Assembly (NCBI GenBank): GCA_902785135.1
Contig: CACZXL010000003.1
Coordinates: 1-64,000 of the forward strand
Reading direction: 5' to 3'
DNA from: an uncultured Erysipelotrichaceae bacterium
GTDB taxonomy: Bacteria > Bacillota_I > Bacilli_A > RF39 > UBA660
Length of the DNA stretch: 64,000 bases
A program made the position numbers and the translations under genes. The notes beneath the pieces are model-generated. The model was not told the origin of the DNA and did not search any database. It saw only the letters and a list, made by a program, of their open reading frames with translations. Numbering within the stretch: the stretch's first letter is position 1; the number at the start of each line of letters is the position of its first letter. Of this stretch, positions 36,832-45,050 are shown one piece after another.

Positions 36832-37533
36832 ATGGCATATGTTAATTCATTGTATTTTACATTAAATGCAATAAGAATATTTAATCATTATAAAAAGTAT
36901 TTAAATGATGATATGAATAATAATTATAGAATATGTCAAATACTAAGTGAAGATATTATAAGAAGTGCTAAGATTAATTATATTGTTGAAGGAAAAGATA
37001 ATGTGTCTTTAGATGAACCATTTTTAGTTGCTTCAAATCACGTAGGTTTTTTTGATATAGCTGCGTTATGTTGTGCAGTTGATAAACCTATGCCATTTGC
37101 GGCTGCTAAGGAATTGATGGAAAACAAAATAATTAATAAGTATATTGAATCTATTCACTCTGTTTTAATAGATAGAGAAACAGAAGATGTAAAAGCTATG
37201 AAAGATCAATTAGAATTAATGGAAAAAGCTATAAGTACAACAGGATTATTATTATTTCCTGAAGGAGAATGTAGTTATGGTGAAGGAGATATAAAAGAAT
37301 TTAAAAAAGGTGGATTTATAGCGGCAAGAAAAAATGATATTTCAATAGTTCCAACTTATATAGATTATAAAAAGTTTAAAAGAATGGGTAGATTAATTGT
37401 TCCTCAAGAAGAAGTAAAAGTAATATTTGATAAACCATTTAAACCAAGTGATTTATCAGAAAAAAGAAAAAGTGCACTAGAATTAGCGCAAATAACAAGA
37501 AAAAAAGTGTTAGATTTAAGAAATAAATATTAA
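36832..37533 (+). CDS. plsC: 1-acyl-glycerol-3-phosphate acyltransferase
   Basis: 233 aa from ATG 36832; a GTG at 36823 is part of the SD. Acyltransferase blocks: NHVGFFD (NHxxxxD catalytic pair), a region with DRETEDVKAM, and FPEGECSYG (FPEG-type acyl-acceptor site), then IVPTYIDY. It makes phosphatidic acid for membrane phospholipids. It is downstream of the glycosyltransferase and has its own hairpin-borne ribosome-binding site. Confidence 0.9.
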   Translation: MAYVNSLYFTLNAIRIFNHYKKYLNDDMNNNYRICQILSEDIIRSAKINYIVEGKDNVSLDEPFLVASNHVGFFDIAALCCAVDKPMPFAAAKELMENKIINKYIESIHSVLIDRETEDVKAMKDQLELMEKAISTTGLLLFPEGECSYGEGDIKEFKKGGFIAARKNDISIVPTYIDYKKFKRMGRLIVPQEEVKVIFDKPFKPSDLSEKRKSALELAQITRKKVLDLRNKY

Positions 37534-37537
37534 ATTA

Positions 37538-37566
37538 TTGCATTTTTAATAAATTTATGTTAGTAT
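37538..37566 (+). promoter_or_regulatory. Probable promoter of rplS
   Basis: TTGCAT (37538-37543), 17 bp, TAGTAT (37561-37566); places +1 just before the L19 leader hairpin. Confidence 0.6.
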
Positions 37567-37577
37567 TGTTTATGTTT

Positions 37578-37635
37578 GAAAAGCAATCCGCTTACCAGGT
37601 TAATGATTGCTGGTTATAAATATATAGAGAAAGGA
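37578..37635 (+). promoter_or_regulatory. L19 (rplS) ribosomal-protein leader candidate
   Basis: Between promoter and rplS: AGCAATC (37582-37588) can pair with GATTGCT (37605-37611), and ACCAG (37594-37598) in the loop can pair with CTGGT (37610-37614), overlapping that stem. The GC-rich island TCCGCTTACCAGG stands out in AT-rich surroundings. Firmicutes are known to carry an L19 autoregulatory leader at this place; assignment here is by position and pattern. Confidence 0.6.
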
Positions 37636-37644
37636 AGTACGAAA

Positions 37645-38004
37645 ATGGATATTATAAGAGAAATAACACAAAAACAAATTAATCCTAATGTACCTGAATT
37701 TAGAGTAGGAGATACTTTAAGAGTAGACGTTAGAATTATTGAAGGAAATAAAGAAAGAATCCAAGCATTTGAAGGTGTATGTACTGAAAGAAAAGGTGGA
37801 GGAGTTTCTGAAACTTTCACAGTAAGAAAAAAATCTTCAGGAATTGGTGTTGAAAGAATATTTCCTGTTAATTCACCAAAGATTGACAAAATTACAGTTG
37901 TTAGAAAAGGTAAAGTTAGAAGAGCTAAGTTAAGATTCTTAAGAGATAAGATCGCTAACTACAGAATACCTGAAAGAAACAAAAATGTAAAAGAAACAAA
38001 ATAA
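37645..38004 (+). CDS. rplS: 50S ribosomal protein L19
   Basis: 119 aa, usual length. [62 protein letters not shown] and [10 protein letters not shown] are diagnostic. It sits at the 30S-50S interface. ATG 37645 (SD AAAGGAAG) is the true start; an upstream in-frame ATG falls in the leader hairpin. Own promoter, leader and terminator. Confidence 0.97.
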   Translation: MDIIREITQKQINPNVPEFRVGDTLRVDVRIIEGNKERIQAFEGVCTERKGGGVSETFTVRKKSSGIGVERIFPVNSPKIDKITVVRKGKVRRAKLRFLRDKIANYRIPERNKNVKETK

Positions 38005-38020
38005 TGTTTCTTTTTTCTTT
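37990..38020 (+). terminator. Terminator after rplS
   Basis: AAAGAAACA/TGTTTCTTT with AAATAA loop and T-rich tail; the 5' arm is coding. Confidence 0.85.
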
Positions 38021-38037
38021 TATTTAAAATGGTTAAG

Positions 38038-38046
38038 TGTTATAAT
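38038..38046 (+). promoter_or_regulatory. Extended -10 promoter of lepB
   Basis: A perfect TGTTATAAT, 24 bp before ATG 38071. Confidence 0.75.
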
Positions 38047-38070
38047 TTATATGTAAATAGGAGAAAAAAT

Positions 38071-38595
38071 ATGAATGATAAGACTAAAAATATAATTAAA
38101 GATATATCTAGTTATGTAATAGTAATATTAATAGTAGTAATTATAAGAGTATTTATATTTGATCCAGTAAGAGTAGATGGTCCATCTATGGATACTACTT
38201 TAGCGAACGGACAAATATTAATATTAGATAAAATGTCTTATAGAAAAAAGGATATAAAGAGATTTGATATTGTTGTTATTAAATTAGATAATAAAAAAAT
38301 AATAAAAAGAGTTATAGGTTTACCAAATGAAGTAGTAGAAGTAAAAGATAATACTATCTATGTAAATGGAAAAGAAATAAATGATCCATATGCATCTACT
38401 GATACAGATGATTTTGATATGGGTAAAATTGGTTTAATTAAAATACCAGGTGATTCATATTTAGTAATGGGTGATAATAGAGAAGTATCACTAGATAGTA
38501 GATATGCAGAAGTTGGTACTATAAAAAGAGAAAAAATATTAGGAAAAGCAACTTTAAGAGTATGGCCATTTACTAAAATAGGAAAGGTTAAATAA
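38071..38595 (+). CDS. lepB: Signal peptidase I
   Basis: 174 aa from ATG 38071 (SD TAGGAG). One N-terminal TM (~12-32) then the catalytic domain outside: VRVDGPSMDTTL with the nucleophile Ser, KKIIKRVIGLP with the general-base Lys, and YLVMGDNREVSLDSRYAEVGTI (box D/E). It removes signal peptides from exported proteins such as the sortase substrate. The CutA gene follows 1 bp later. Confidence 0.96.
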   Translation: MNDKTKNIIKDISSYVIVILIVVIIRVFIFDPVRVDGPSMDTTLANGQILILDKMSYRKKDIKRFDIVVIKLDNKKIIKRVIGLPNEVVEVKDNTIYVNGKEINDPYASTDTDDFDMGKIGLIKIPGDSYLVMGDNREVSLDSRYAEVGTIKREKILGKATLRVWPFTKIGKVK

Positions 38596-38596
38596 T

Positions 38597-38911
38597 ATGA
38601 AAGAATATATTATAGTAACAACTTTATGTAATAAAAGAGAAGTTGCGGATAAAATAATAAATAATTTATTAGAAAAGAATTTAGTCGCTGGTTCACATCT
38701 ATATGAAGTAGAATCTAAATACTGGTGGGAAAATAAAATAGAAACTGAAAAAGAATATAAAATAGATTTTAGAACTAAAAGAGAACATTTTAAAGAAATA
38801 GAATATGAAATTAAAAAGATACATGATTATTATGTAGCGGAAATATCTGCGGTTAAAATAGAAACTGCTAGTAAAGAATTTTTAGATTGGATAGATGAAA
38901 CTGTAAGATAA
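38597..38911 (+). CDS. cutA: CutA-like protein
   Basis: 104 aa. CNKREVADKIINNLLEKNLVAGSHLYEVESKYWW, EYKIDFRTKREHF and YYVAEISAVKI follow the CutA trimer pattern (CPxxxxAxxIAxxLLxxxLAACV...W.GKI), but the usual CVN cysteine is replaced by GSH. CutA is linked with divalent-cation tolerance; molecular role unclear. In an operon with lepB. Confidence 0.85.
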   Translation: MKEYIIVTTLCNKREVADKIINNLLEKNLVAGSHLYEVESKYWWENKIETEKEYKIDFRTKREHFKEIEYEIKKIHDYYVAEISAVKIETASKEFLDWIDETVR

Positions 38912-38937
38912 CATATTGATTATGTTATCTTTTTTTG
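38905..38937 (+). terminator. Terminator after cutA
   Basis: 11-bp AAGATAACATA/TATGTTATCTT with TTGAT loop and T run. Confidence 0.9.
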
Positions 38938-38963
38938 TTAATATATTAAGCTGAGGTGTAAAA

Positions 38964-40277
38964 ATGACAGAAGCAAGTACAGTTAATGCATTATTTTTAT
39001 TAACAAATAAATTAAAAGATCAAGTAAAAAGAAAAGGTTGGCACGATAGAAAAATTAATAGACATAGAGTAGAAAGTGTTGCGGATCATATATATGGATG
39101 TCAAATGCTTGCGTATGCAATGAACTCTGAATTTGATTACGATATAGATATTGAAAAAGTAATATTAATGCTTTCAATTCATGAAATAGGTGAAACTATT
39201 ATAGGAGATGTAGCGCCTTATGATATGCCAAGCAAAGAAAAATCAGAAATAGAAAAAGCTGCAGTTAAAGAATTATGTTCTATGATTCCTAATGGAGATT
39301 TTATATTAGATTTATTTAATGAATTTGAAGGAAAAGGAACTCCAGAAGCACAATTTTGTTATTTTGTAGATAAAGCAGAATGTGATTTACAAGCTAAATT
39401 GTATTCTCAAGAAGGATGCTTTGATCATATGGGTGATAGAAATGAATTTGTTAAAAACTTTTTAGGATATGATATGAAAAAAAGAGGTTTTGATAGTAAT
39501 TTCTATTCTGTATTAGAATATGCATCAAATAATAACATGGTTATAAAAGAACATCAAGATAATAATCCTATTCAAAATGTTATTAGTTTCTATACTTTAA
39601 CTAATTCATTAAAGGATAAAAAGAGAAAAGGGGAAGAAATCTGGAAGATTAAAAAAGAAAATTATGGAAGTGTTGGAGAACATATTTTTAGTACTCAAAT
39701 GCTTGCGATTTTCACATACTTAGTATATCAAAGAGATATTGATATAAAACATACTATATCATTATTAAGTACACATGAATTAGGAGAAAATATAACAGAT
39801 GATATATGTGCATTATTAAAAACAGATATAGATAGAAAAAATGAATTAGAAGCTGTTAAGAAAGTGGCTAGTATTCTTACCAAAGGAGATTTATTAGTAA
39901 AACAATATAAAGAATTTGAAGGTATACCTGAAAAAGAAATAGTAAATGAAAAAAAGGAAAAAGTTGTAAGAACAAAAGAATCTATTTATTCTAAATACTG
40001 TGATAAACTTGCGCCAGATATTATTAGTAAAATATATGATCAAAAAAATTTAATAGATCTAGATAATCAAGAAGGCAACCCAACATTAAAAGATGAAACA
40101 GTTAAAAGACATCTAGATTCTGGAAAATCATTCTCAGATATGTGGATATTATATGGACAAGAAAAATATAAGTATGAAGAGCCATTTATGACTATATCTA
40201 ATCATGCATTAAATAATAGGTTAGATGAACCATATACACTTAAGTTAAAACAAAAAGGATTTTCTAGTTTAAGCTAA
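38964..40277 (+). CDS. Tandem HD-domain (YfbR/HDDC2-like) phosphohydrolase
   Basis: 437 aa with two HD domains in a row. Domain 1 (~1-195): SVADH (His42), LSIHEIGETIIGDV (His73-Glu74) and YFVDKAECDLQ (Asp136). Domain 2 (~200-437): SVGEH (His240), LSTHELGENITDD (His271-Glu272) and YSKYCDKLAPDI. The layout is that of YfbR/HDDC2 5'-deoxynucleotidases, but the central HD pair is HE in both copies. It would act on nucleotides; the HE change may alter metal use. Monocistronic. Confidence 0.82.
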   Translation: MTEASTVNALFLLTNKLKDQVKRKGWHDRKINRHRVESVADHIYGCQMLAYAMNSEFDYDIDIEKVILMLSIHEIGETIIGDVAPYDMPSKEKSEIEKAAVKELCSMIPNGDFILDLFNEFEGKGTPEAQFCYFVDKAECDLQAKLYSQEGCFDHMGDRNEFVKNFLGYDMKKRGFDSNFYSVLEYASNNNMVIKEHQDNNPIQNVISFYTLTNSLKDKKRKGEEIWKIKKENYGSVGEHIFSTQMLAIFTYLVYQRDIDIKHTISLLSTHELGENITDDICALLKTDIDRKNELEAVKKVASILTKGDLLVKQYKEFEGIPEKEIVNEKKEKVVRTKESIYSKYCDKLAPDIISKIYDQKNLIDLDNQEGNPTLKDETVKRHLDSGKSFSDMWILYGQEKYKYEEPFMTISNHALNNRLDEPYTLKLKQKGFSSLS

Positions 40278-40332
40278 AAAACTATTTACAAAATTAAATA
40301 GATTTGTTATTATCATTTTAGCGGACGAATTA

Positions 40333-40361
40333 TTGACACATTTTTGTATGATTTATAAAAT
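40333..40361 (+). promoter_or_regulatory. Consensus promoter of ABC-2 exporter operon
   Basis: TTGACA (40333-40338), 17 bp, TAAAAT (40356-40361). The whole promoter lies inside the terminator hairpin of the upstream gene. Confidence 0.8.
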
Positions 40362-40380
40362 CGAGAAAAATGTGTTTTTT
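40336..40380 (+). terminator. Hairpin with T tract overlapping a promoter
   Basis: ACACATTTTT (40336-40345) pairs perfectly with AAAAATGTGT (40366-40375), followed by TTTTTT. The 20-nt loop holds the -10 of the next operon. Confidence 0.7.
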
Positions 40381-40403
40381 GCGTGTGCTAGAAAGGAGTG
40401 TAA

Positions 40404-41384
40404 ATGTCATACATCGTTGTTGATGGCATAAGTAAAACCTTTAAAGTAAGTAAACGTTCTAGTGGAATGAAAGCTGCTTTAAAGTCATTTTTCAAAAGAA
40501 ATTATGTATATGTTGATGCTGTTAAAGACATATCATTTTCTATTGAAAAGGGTGAAATTGTTGGTTATATAGGTCCAAATGGTGCAGGAAAAAGTACTAC
40601 TATCAAGATGCTTAGTGGAATTTTATTACCAACCGCTGGAAACATAAAAGTAAATGGTTTTAATCCATTTAAAGATAGAAAAAAATATGTTTCTAATATA
40701 GGTGTTGTTTTCGGGCAAAGAAGTCAATTAGCTTGGGATATACCTGCGGAGGATACATTTGATCTACTTAGGGATATCTATAAGTTAGATGATAAAAAGT
40801 ATCAAAAGAATAAAGAGGAACTAGTTAAACTATTAAATATTGAAGAAATAATAAAAAAACCAGTTAGAACACTTAGTTTAGGTGAAAGAATGAGATGTGA
40901 AATATGCGCATCATTACTTCATGAACCTAAAATATTATTTCTTGATGAACCGACAATTGGTTTAGATGCTGTGAGTAAAAAAATAGTTAGAGATTTTATA
41001 CTTAAAATCAATAAAGAAAAGAAAGTAACTGTTATTTTAACTACTCACGATATGATGGATATTGATACTCTTGCTAAAAGAATTATATTAATAGGTAAGG
41101 GTAAAATATTATATGACGGCTCACTTAAAAAACTAAAAACAGAATATGGAAGTTATAAAAATATCATAGTAAAAACAGATGATACTATTAAAGAAATCAA
41201 ATTAAAAGGAATTATAAGTAAGAAGAAAATAGATGGAGGATATAACTTAATAATTGATTCTAATTTAGTTACTGTATCTAAAGTAGTTAATTATTTATCT
41301 AAATATCATATAACTGATTTAGATATAGATAATGAACAAATAGATGATATTATTTTAAAACTATACGAAGATTATAAAATATGA
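40404..41384 (+). CDS. ABC-2 exporter ATP-binding subunit
   Basis: 326 aa. A long N-terminal strand/linker (SKRSSGMKAALKSFFKRNYVYVDAVKDISF), Walker A GPNGAGKST, Q-loop VVFGQRSQLAWD, signature LSLGERMRCEICASLL, Walker B ILFLDEPTIGLD, switch LTTHDM and a C-terminal regulatory domain (~235-326). The FGQRSQLxWD and LSLGERM variants are typical of the COG4586 group that pairs with COG4587 and COG3694 permeases, exactly the next two genes. SD AAAGGAG; 4-bp overlap with permease 1. Cargo unknown. Confidence 0.92.
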   Translation: MSYIVVDGISKTFKVSKRSSGMKAALKSFFKRNYVYVDAVKDISFSIEKGEIVGYIGPNGAGKSTTIKMLSGILLPTAGNIKVNGFNPFKDRKKYVSNIGVVFGQRSQLAWDIPAEDTFDLLRDIYKLDDKKYQKNKEELVKLLNIEEIIKKPVRTLSLGERMRCEICASLLHEPKILFLDEPTIGLDAVSKKIVRDFILKINKEKKVTVILTTHDMMDIDTLAKRIILIGKGKILYDGSLKKLKTEYGSYKNIIVKTDDTIKEIKLKGIISKKKIDGGYNLIIDSNLVTVSKVVNYLSKYHITDLDIDNEQIDDIILKLYEDYKI

Positions 41385-42187
41385 AATCTTACTTAAACTT
41401 TTTTAAATTAAGAATTATAACTAATTTACAGTATAGAGCAGCTGCTCTTGCAGGAATATCTACACAGCTATTCTTTGGTTTTGTTTATATAATGGTTTAT
41501 TTAGCGTTATATGAATCAAATAAAGGTGTAACTCCTCCAATGAATTTATCTTCTATAGTTACATATTTATGGTTACAACAAGCTTTCTTTGCTTTAACTT
41601 TTCCATATACTAAAGATCAGGAATTATTAAACATGATCAAAAATGGTAATCTAGCATACGAATTAATAAGACCTCAAAACTTTTATTTTAAATTTTATAT
41701 TAAATTAATCGCAAATAGAATGGTCGCAGCGTTTTTAAGATCTATTCCTATATTATTAATAGGATTCTTATTACCAGAACCATATAAATTATCTATGCCT
41801 AGTAATATTACTAGTTTAATTATATTTATAATAGCGTTATTATTTGCGTGTTTACTTGTAACTGCGTTATCTATGATTATGCATTTATTAACTATGTATT
41901 TTCTAGATGCTAGAGGAGTGTCTAGTGCGTATAATGTTATAGCGGATTTATTTATGGGTGGAATAGTACCATTACCGTTCTTTCCTAAATTCTTACAAAA
42001 TATCGCATATAAATTACCTTTTAGATATATAAGTGATTTTCCATATAGAGTATATTCAGGAGATATAACTATTATAGTAGGTAAGAATATGTTGATAGGT
42101 AGTTTTATATGGATAATTATAATAATAGTAATAGGTTTAATAATATCTAAACATGCCTTAAAAAAGGCGGTGATTCAAGGTGGTTAA
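41381..42187 (+). CDS. ABC-2 exporter permease 1 (COG4587-like)
   Basis: 268 aa with about six TM helices. YLWLQQAFFALTFPYTKDQELLNMIKNGNLAYELIRPQNFYFKFY is characteristic (…IrxGdlaydLlRP.dly…) of one half of this two-permease ABC-2 type exporter. Overlaps both the ATPase and permease 2 genes, so the three are translated as one unit. Confidence 0.88.
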   Translation: MKSYLNFFKLRIITNLQYRAAALAGISTQLFFGFVYIMVYLALYESNKGVTPPMNLSSIVTYLWLQQAFFALTFPYTKDQELLNMIKNGNLAYELIRPQNFYFKFYIKLIANRMVAAFLRSIPILLIGFLLPEPYKLSMPSNITSLIIFIIALLFACLLVTALSMIMHLLTMYFLDARGVSSAYNVIADLFMGGIVPLPFFPKFLQNIAYKLPFRYISDFPYRVYSGDITIIVGKNMLIGSFIWIIIIIVIGLIISKHALKKAVIQGG

Positions 42188-42959
42188 ACTATTTATACAA
42201 AGTATTAAATTAAGTATTAAAAGTCAAATAGAATATAAAGGTTCATTTATATTAAATGGTATAAGTCAATTATTTATATTCTTTACTTATTATTTTATGA
42301 TAGTTGCGTTATTTAGTAAGTTTAATAATATAAAAGGATTTACTGTTTATGAAGTATTGTTATGTTTTTCAATAATACAATTTGGTTATTCAATAACAGA
42401 AACATTTTTTAGAGGTATAGATAAATTTGAAGATCTAATTATAGATGGTAGTTTAGATAGATTCTTAGTTAGACCAAGGGGAATATTATTTCAAACTTTA
42501 TGTAGTGATGTAGATTTTATTAAAATATTTAGAGTTATTCAATCAGTAATAGTTCTTATAATTTCTTTGATTAATTTAGATATAGTATGGAATATTAATA
42601 AAGTAATAGTACTGATATTATGTTTAATATCATCAATTCTAATATTCTTTGGATTATTTGTTCTTACTTCTTCTTATTGTTTTATAACACTTCAAGGATT
42701 AGAAGTAAAAAATGTATTTACTGATGGAGGTAAATATATGGCACAGTATCCAATAGGAATTTATAGAAAAGGAATAGTATTTATATTTACTTTTATAATT
42801 CCATATGCATTTATAAATTATTATCCATTATTATATTTCTTAGATAAAACAAATAACACCTTATATATGTTTTCACCATTACTAGTACTAATATTTTTAG
42901 TACCTTGCTTATGGTCATTTAAAATAGGTTTAAAGCACTATAATAGTGCGGGTTCTTAA
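42180..42959 (+). CDS. ABC-2 exporter permease 2 (COG3694-like)
   Basis: 259 aa with about six TM helices. GIDKFEDLIIDGSLDRFLVRPRGILFQTLCSD is the partner version of the FxxxIxxGxLDxxLxRP motif. It starts with GTG inside permease 1 (8-bp overlap). Forms the second half of the transmembrane channel. A 15-bp palindrome GCACTAT-A-ATAGTGC near its 3' end (42935-42949) is coding. Confidence 0.88.
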   Translation: MVKLFIQSIKLSIKSQIEYKGSFILNGISQLFIFFTYYFMIVALFSKFNNIKGFTVYEVLLCFSIIQFGYSITETFFRGIDKFEDLIIDGSLDRFLVRPRGILFQTLCSDVDFIKIFRVIQSVIVLIISLINLDIVWNINKVIVLILCLISSILIFFGLFVLTSSYCFITLQGLEVKNVFTDGGKYMAQYPIGIYRKGIVFIFTFIIPYAFINYYPLLYFLDKTNNTLYMFSPLLVLIFLVPCLWSFKIGLKHYNSAGS

Positions 42960-42983
42960 AGCAGATTAATTTCTGCTTTTTTT
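42958..42983 (+). terminator. Terminator of ABC-2 operon
   Basis: AAAGCAGA/TCTGCTTT, TTAATT loop, T run. Confidence 0.87.
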
Positions 42984-42984
42984 G

Positions 42985-42993
42985 TGGTATAAT
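42985..42993 (+). promoter_or_regulatory. Extended -10 promoter
   Basis: A perfect TGGTATAAT, 17 bp before ATG 43011. Confidence 0.75.
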
Positions 42994-43010
42994 TAAATAG
43001 AGGTGTTATT

Positions 43011-43712
43011 ATGCTAGATAAAATACCAAACAATTTATTATTAGAAGATTATTTAGATAATGATTATATAGATTCTAAATTTGTTACTATTCCTAAAGAA
43101 TCAGGAATAATAGTAGAGATGAAATATCCATTATTAGAAATGGAAAATTCTATTAATGAATGCTTAATAAGAAAAGAAGTATTAGATCTTTTATTAGAAG
43201 CTAAAAAGAATTTACCAGAAAATATTACTTTTAAAATATGGGATGCTTATAGACCATATAAACTTCAAGAAGAAATATTTTTAAAGTATAAAGATATGAT
43301 TATAAAAGACTTTAATCTACATGATTTACCGATTGATAAACAAAATAAAATAATAAATAATTATGTTTCATATCCAAATAAAGATGAAGTTTTATGTCCT
43401 CTTCATACAACAGGTGGCGCAATAGATTTAACACTTTTTAATACAGAAACAAATGAGAATCTAGATATGGGTATAGAATTTGATGAATTTTCAGATCTAA
43501 CAAATACAAATGCATTTGAAAATGAAGGAATGGATGAAACAATAAGAAATAATAGAAGAATGCTTTATAACGCAATGACTAGCGTTGGTTTTACAAATTT
43601 ACCAACCGAAGTATGGCATTATGATTTTGGTGATAGAGCGTGGGCTTATTATAATCATAAATATGCATTATATAAAGGTATTCTTAATAAAGAAGACGTA
43701 ATAAAGGAGTGA
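43011..43712 (+). CDS. VanX-like D-Ala-D-Ala dipeptidase (M15D)
   Basis: 233 aa. Zinc ligands His132 (LHTTGGAIDLTL), Asp139 and His203, catalytic Glu200 (EVWHYDFGD), and the transition-state Arg81 (DAYRPYKLQ) all match VanX/DdpX. It hydrolyses D-alanyl-D-alanine. No signal peptide, so cytoplasmic. No vanHA or vanRS genes nearby, so housekeeping recycling of wall dipeptide is more likely than glycopeptide resistance. Followed 4 bp later by an HD-domain gene. Confidence 0.92.
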   Translation: MLDKIPNNLLLEDYLDNDYIDSKFVTIPKESGIIVEMKYPLLEMENSINECLIRKEVLDLLLEAKKNLPENITFKIWDAYRPYKLQEEIFLKYKDMIIKDFNLHDLPIDKQNKIINNYVSYPNKDEVLCPLHTTGGAIDLTLFNTETNENLDMGIEFDEFSDLTNTNAFENEGMDETIRNNRRMLYNAMTSVGFTNLPTEVWHYDFGDRAWAYYNHKYALYKGILNKEDVIKE

Positions 43713-43716
43713 TAAC

Positions 43717-44304
43717 ATGTCAATTGAAGAATTAATATATATTTTAAAAACTAGAAGTCCTAGCACAATAATTAGGGAAAGTGAAGAAGAAGTATTTGAA
43801 TTAATTCCTGAATTAAAAGAATGTAAAGGCTTTGATCAACATAACGAAGAATGGCATCCATATGATGTTTATGAACACATATTAAGAGTAGTTGATAATG
43901 TAGAAAATGATGAAGTATTAAGAATGAGTGCTTTATTTCATGATTTAGGAAAACCACAAACATTTGAATTAGATAAATATGGTATAGGACACTTCCGTGA
44001 TCACTGGTTTATATCAAAAGATATATTTGAAGATTTTGCGGAAAAACATTCGTATGATAAAACTAAAGCAAAAGAAATATCTAATATTATTAGATTTCAT
44101 GATTTAAATCTAGGAAAAGTTGATGGAAAACTTAAAGAAGAAGTTATCAATTCATTTGATAAAGAAGGAATAATAAAATTATTTAAATTAAAAAGAGCAG
44201 ATCTACTTGCGCAAAGTAAAGAAAAAAGGAAACTATTAAAGGATTATGATAAACAGGAAAAAGCTTTTAAGTTGATTTATGAAAGGAGAAATAAAAATGA
44301 ATAA
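43717..44304 (+). CDS. HD-domain phosphohydrolase
   Basis: 195 aa. NEEWHPYDVYEHILRVVDNV (His), LFHDLGKPQTF (HD) and GHFRDHW... with IIRFHDLNL form an HD domain closely resembling the C-terminal HD part of bacterial CCA-adding enzymes, here standing alone without a polymerase head. Probably a 2',3'-phosphoesterase or nucleotidase. Its end overlaps the SD of the next small gene. Confidence 0.87.
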   Translation: MSIEELIYILKTRSPSTIIRESEEEVFELIPELKECKGFDQHNEEWHPYDVYEHILRVVDNVENDEVLRMSALFHDLGKPQTFELDKYGIGHFRDHWFISKDIFEDFAEKHSYDKTKAKEISNIIRFHDLNLGKVDGKLKEEVINSFDKEGIIKLFKLKRADLLAQSKEKRKLLKDYDKQEKAFKLIYERRNKNE

Positions 44305-44584
44305 TCATATTATAAAAGTAACAAGATTAAAGAAAGTATTTGGTTTTGCAATACCATTCACTTTATTTATTGATGATAAAGAGATAGGATCTTTATCAAA
44401 TGGAAAGACATTTGAATGTGAAGTATCAGAAGGTACTCATAAAGTAGTTATTAAATCTTTAGAAAAAGATTTTAAAGAAGAATTAACTCTAGATGAAGAA
44501 CATAAAAATGTAGAAATAACAGTAGTAGCAGCTATGGGATTAGTAGCGGCTAGACCAAAATTAAAAGAAATAAAATATTATTAG
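44297..44584 (+). CDS. Small beta-rich protein, unknown
   Basis: 95 aa from ATG 44297 (SD GAAAGGAG). Strand pattern KVTRLKKVFGFAIPFTLFIDDKEIGSLSNGKTFECEVSEGTHKVVIKSL resembles PEGA-like or carboxypeptidase-regulatory-like beta sandwiches. No TM or signal peptide. Located between an HD-domain gene and cdd in one operon. Function unknown. Confidence 0.7.
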   Translation: MNNHIIKVTRLKKVFGFAIPFTLFIDDKEIGSLSNGKTFECEVSEGTHKVVIKSLEKDFKEELTLDEEHKNVEITVVAAMGLVAARPKLKEIKYY

Positions 44585-44592
44585 GAGAATAT

Positions 44593-44985
44593 ATGTATAA
44601 AGAAGATATTGAACTAGCTAAAAAAGCTAGATTAAATGCTTGTTCACCATATAGTAATTTTGAGGTAGGGACAGCACTTAGAACTAAATCAGGTAAAGTA
44701 TATACAGGTTGTAATATAGAAAACCATGGTATACAAGGAATATGCGGTGAAAGAACAGCATTTGCTAAAGCTTTATCTGAAGGAGAAAGAGAATTTAAAT
44801 CTATTACTATAGTAGGAGCGAAAAAGAACGAAGAACCAAAAGGTAAATGTATGCCTTGTGGTTATTGTAGACAATTTATGAGTGAATATGTAGATAAAGA
44901 TTTTAAAATAGTTGTAGTTAATGAAGATGATTCAGTAGAAGAATACACTATTGAAGACTTACTTCCACATAGTTTTGATTTTTAA
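44593..44985 (+). CDS. cdd: Cytidine deaminase
   Basis: 130 aa homotetrameric type. SPYSNFEVGTALRTKSGKVYTGCNIEN, HGIQGICGERTAFAKAL (zinc Cys and catalytic Glu) and PCGYCRQFMSEY (two zinc Cys) are all present. It converts cytidine and deoxycytidine to uridine forms for pyrimidine salvage. SD TAGGAG 8 bp after the preceding gene. Confidence 0.96.
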   Translation: MYKEDIELAKKARLNACSPYSNFEVGTALRTKSGKVYTGCNIENHGIQGICGERTAFAKALSEGEREFKSITIVGAKKNEEPKGKCMPCGYCRQFMSEYVDKDFKIVVVNEDDSVEEYTIEDLLPHSFDF

Positions 44986-44997
44986 TAAAAAAAATAT

Positions 44998-45031
44998 GTA
45001 TTATAACAATTGATATGTTATAATACTTTTT
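44998..45031. terminator. 11-bp inverted repeat: terminator with opposed -10 boxes
   Basis: GTATTATAACA (44998-45008) and TGTTATAATAC (45016-45026) pair perfectly around ATTGATA and are followed by TTTTT. The right arm contains a perfect TGTTATAAT toward the next gene, and the left arm is the same on the minus strand toward cdd. Confidence 0.75.
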
Positions 45032-45050
45032 AATTGAAAGAAGGAAGAGA

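Noticed and set aside
42935-42949. 15-bp palindrome GCACTAT-A-ATAGTGC as operator
   Set aside because: It is inside the permease coding sequence, has no loop and lies upstream of a separate terminator and promoter; left as coincidence.
43011-43712. Vancomycin-resistance locus
   Set aside because: Only a VanX-like peptidase is present; no ligase, dehydrogenase, VanY or two-component genes nearby.
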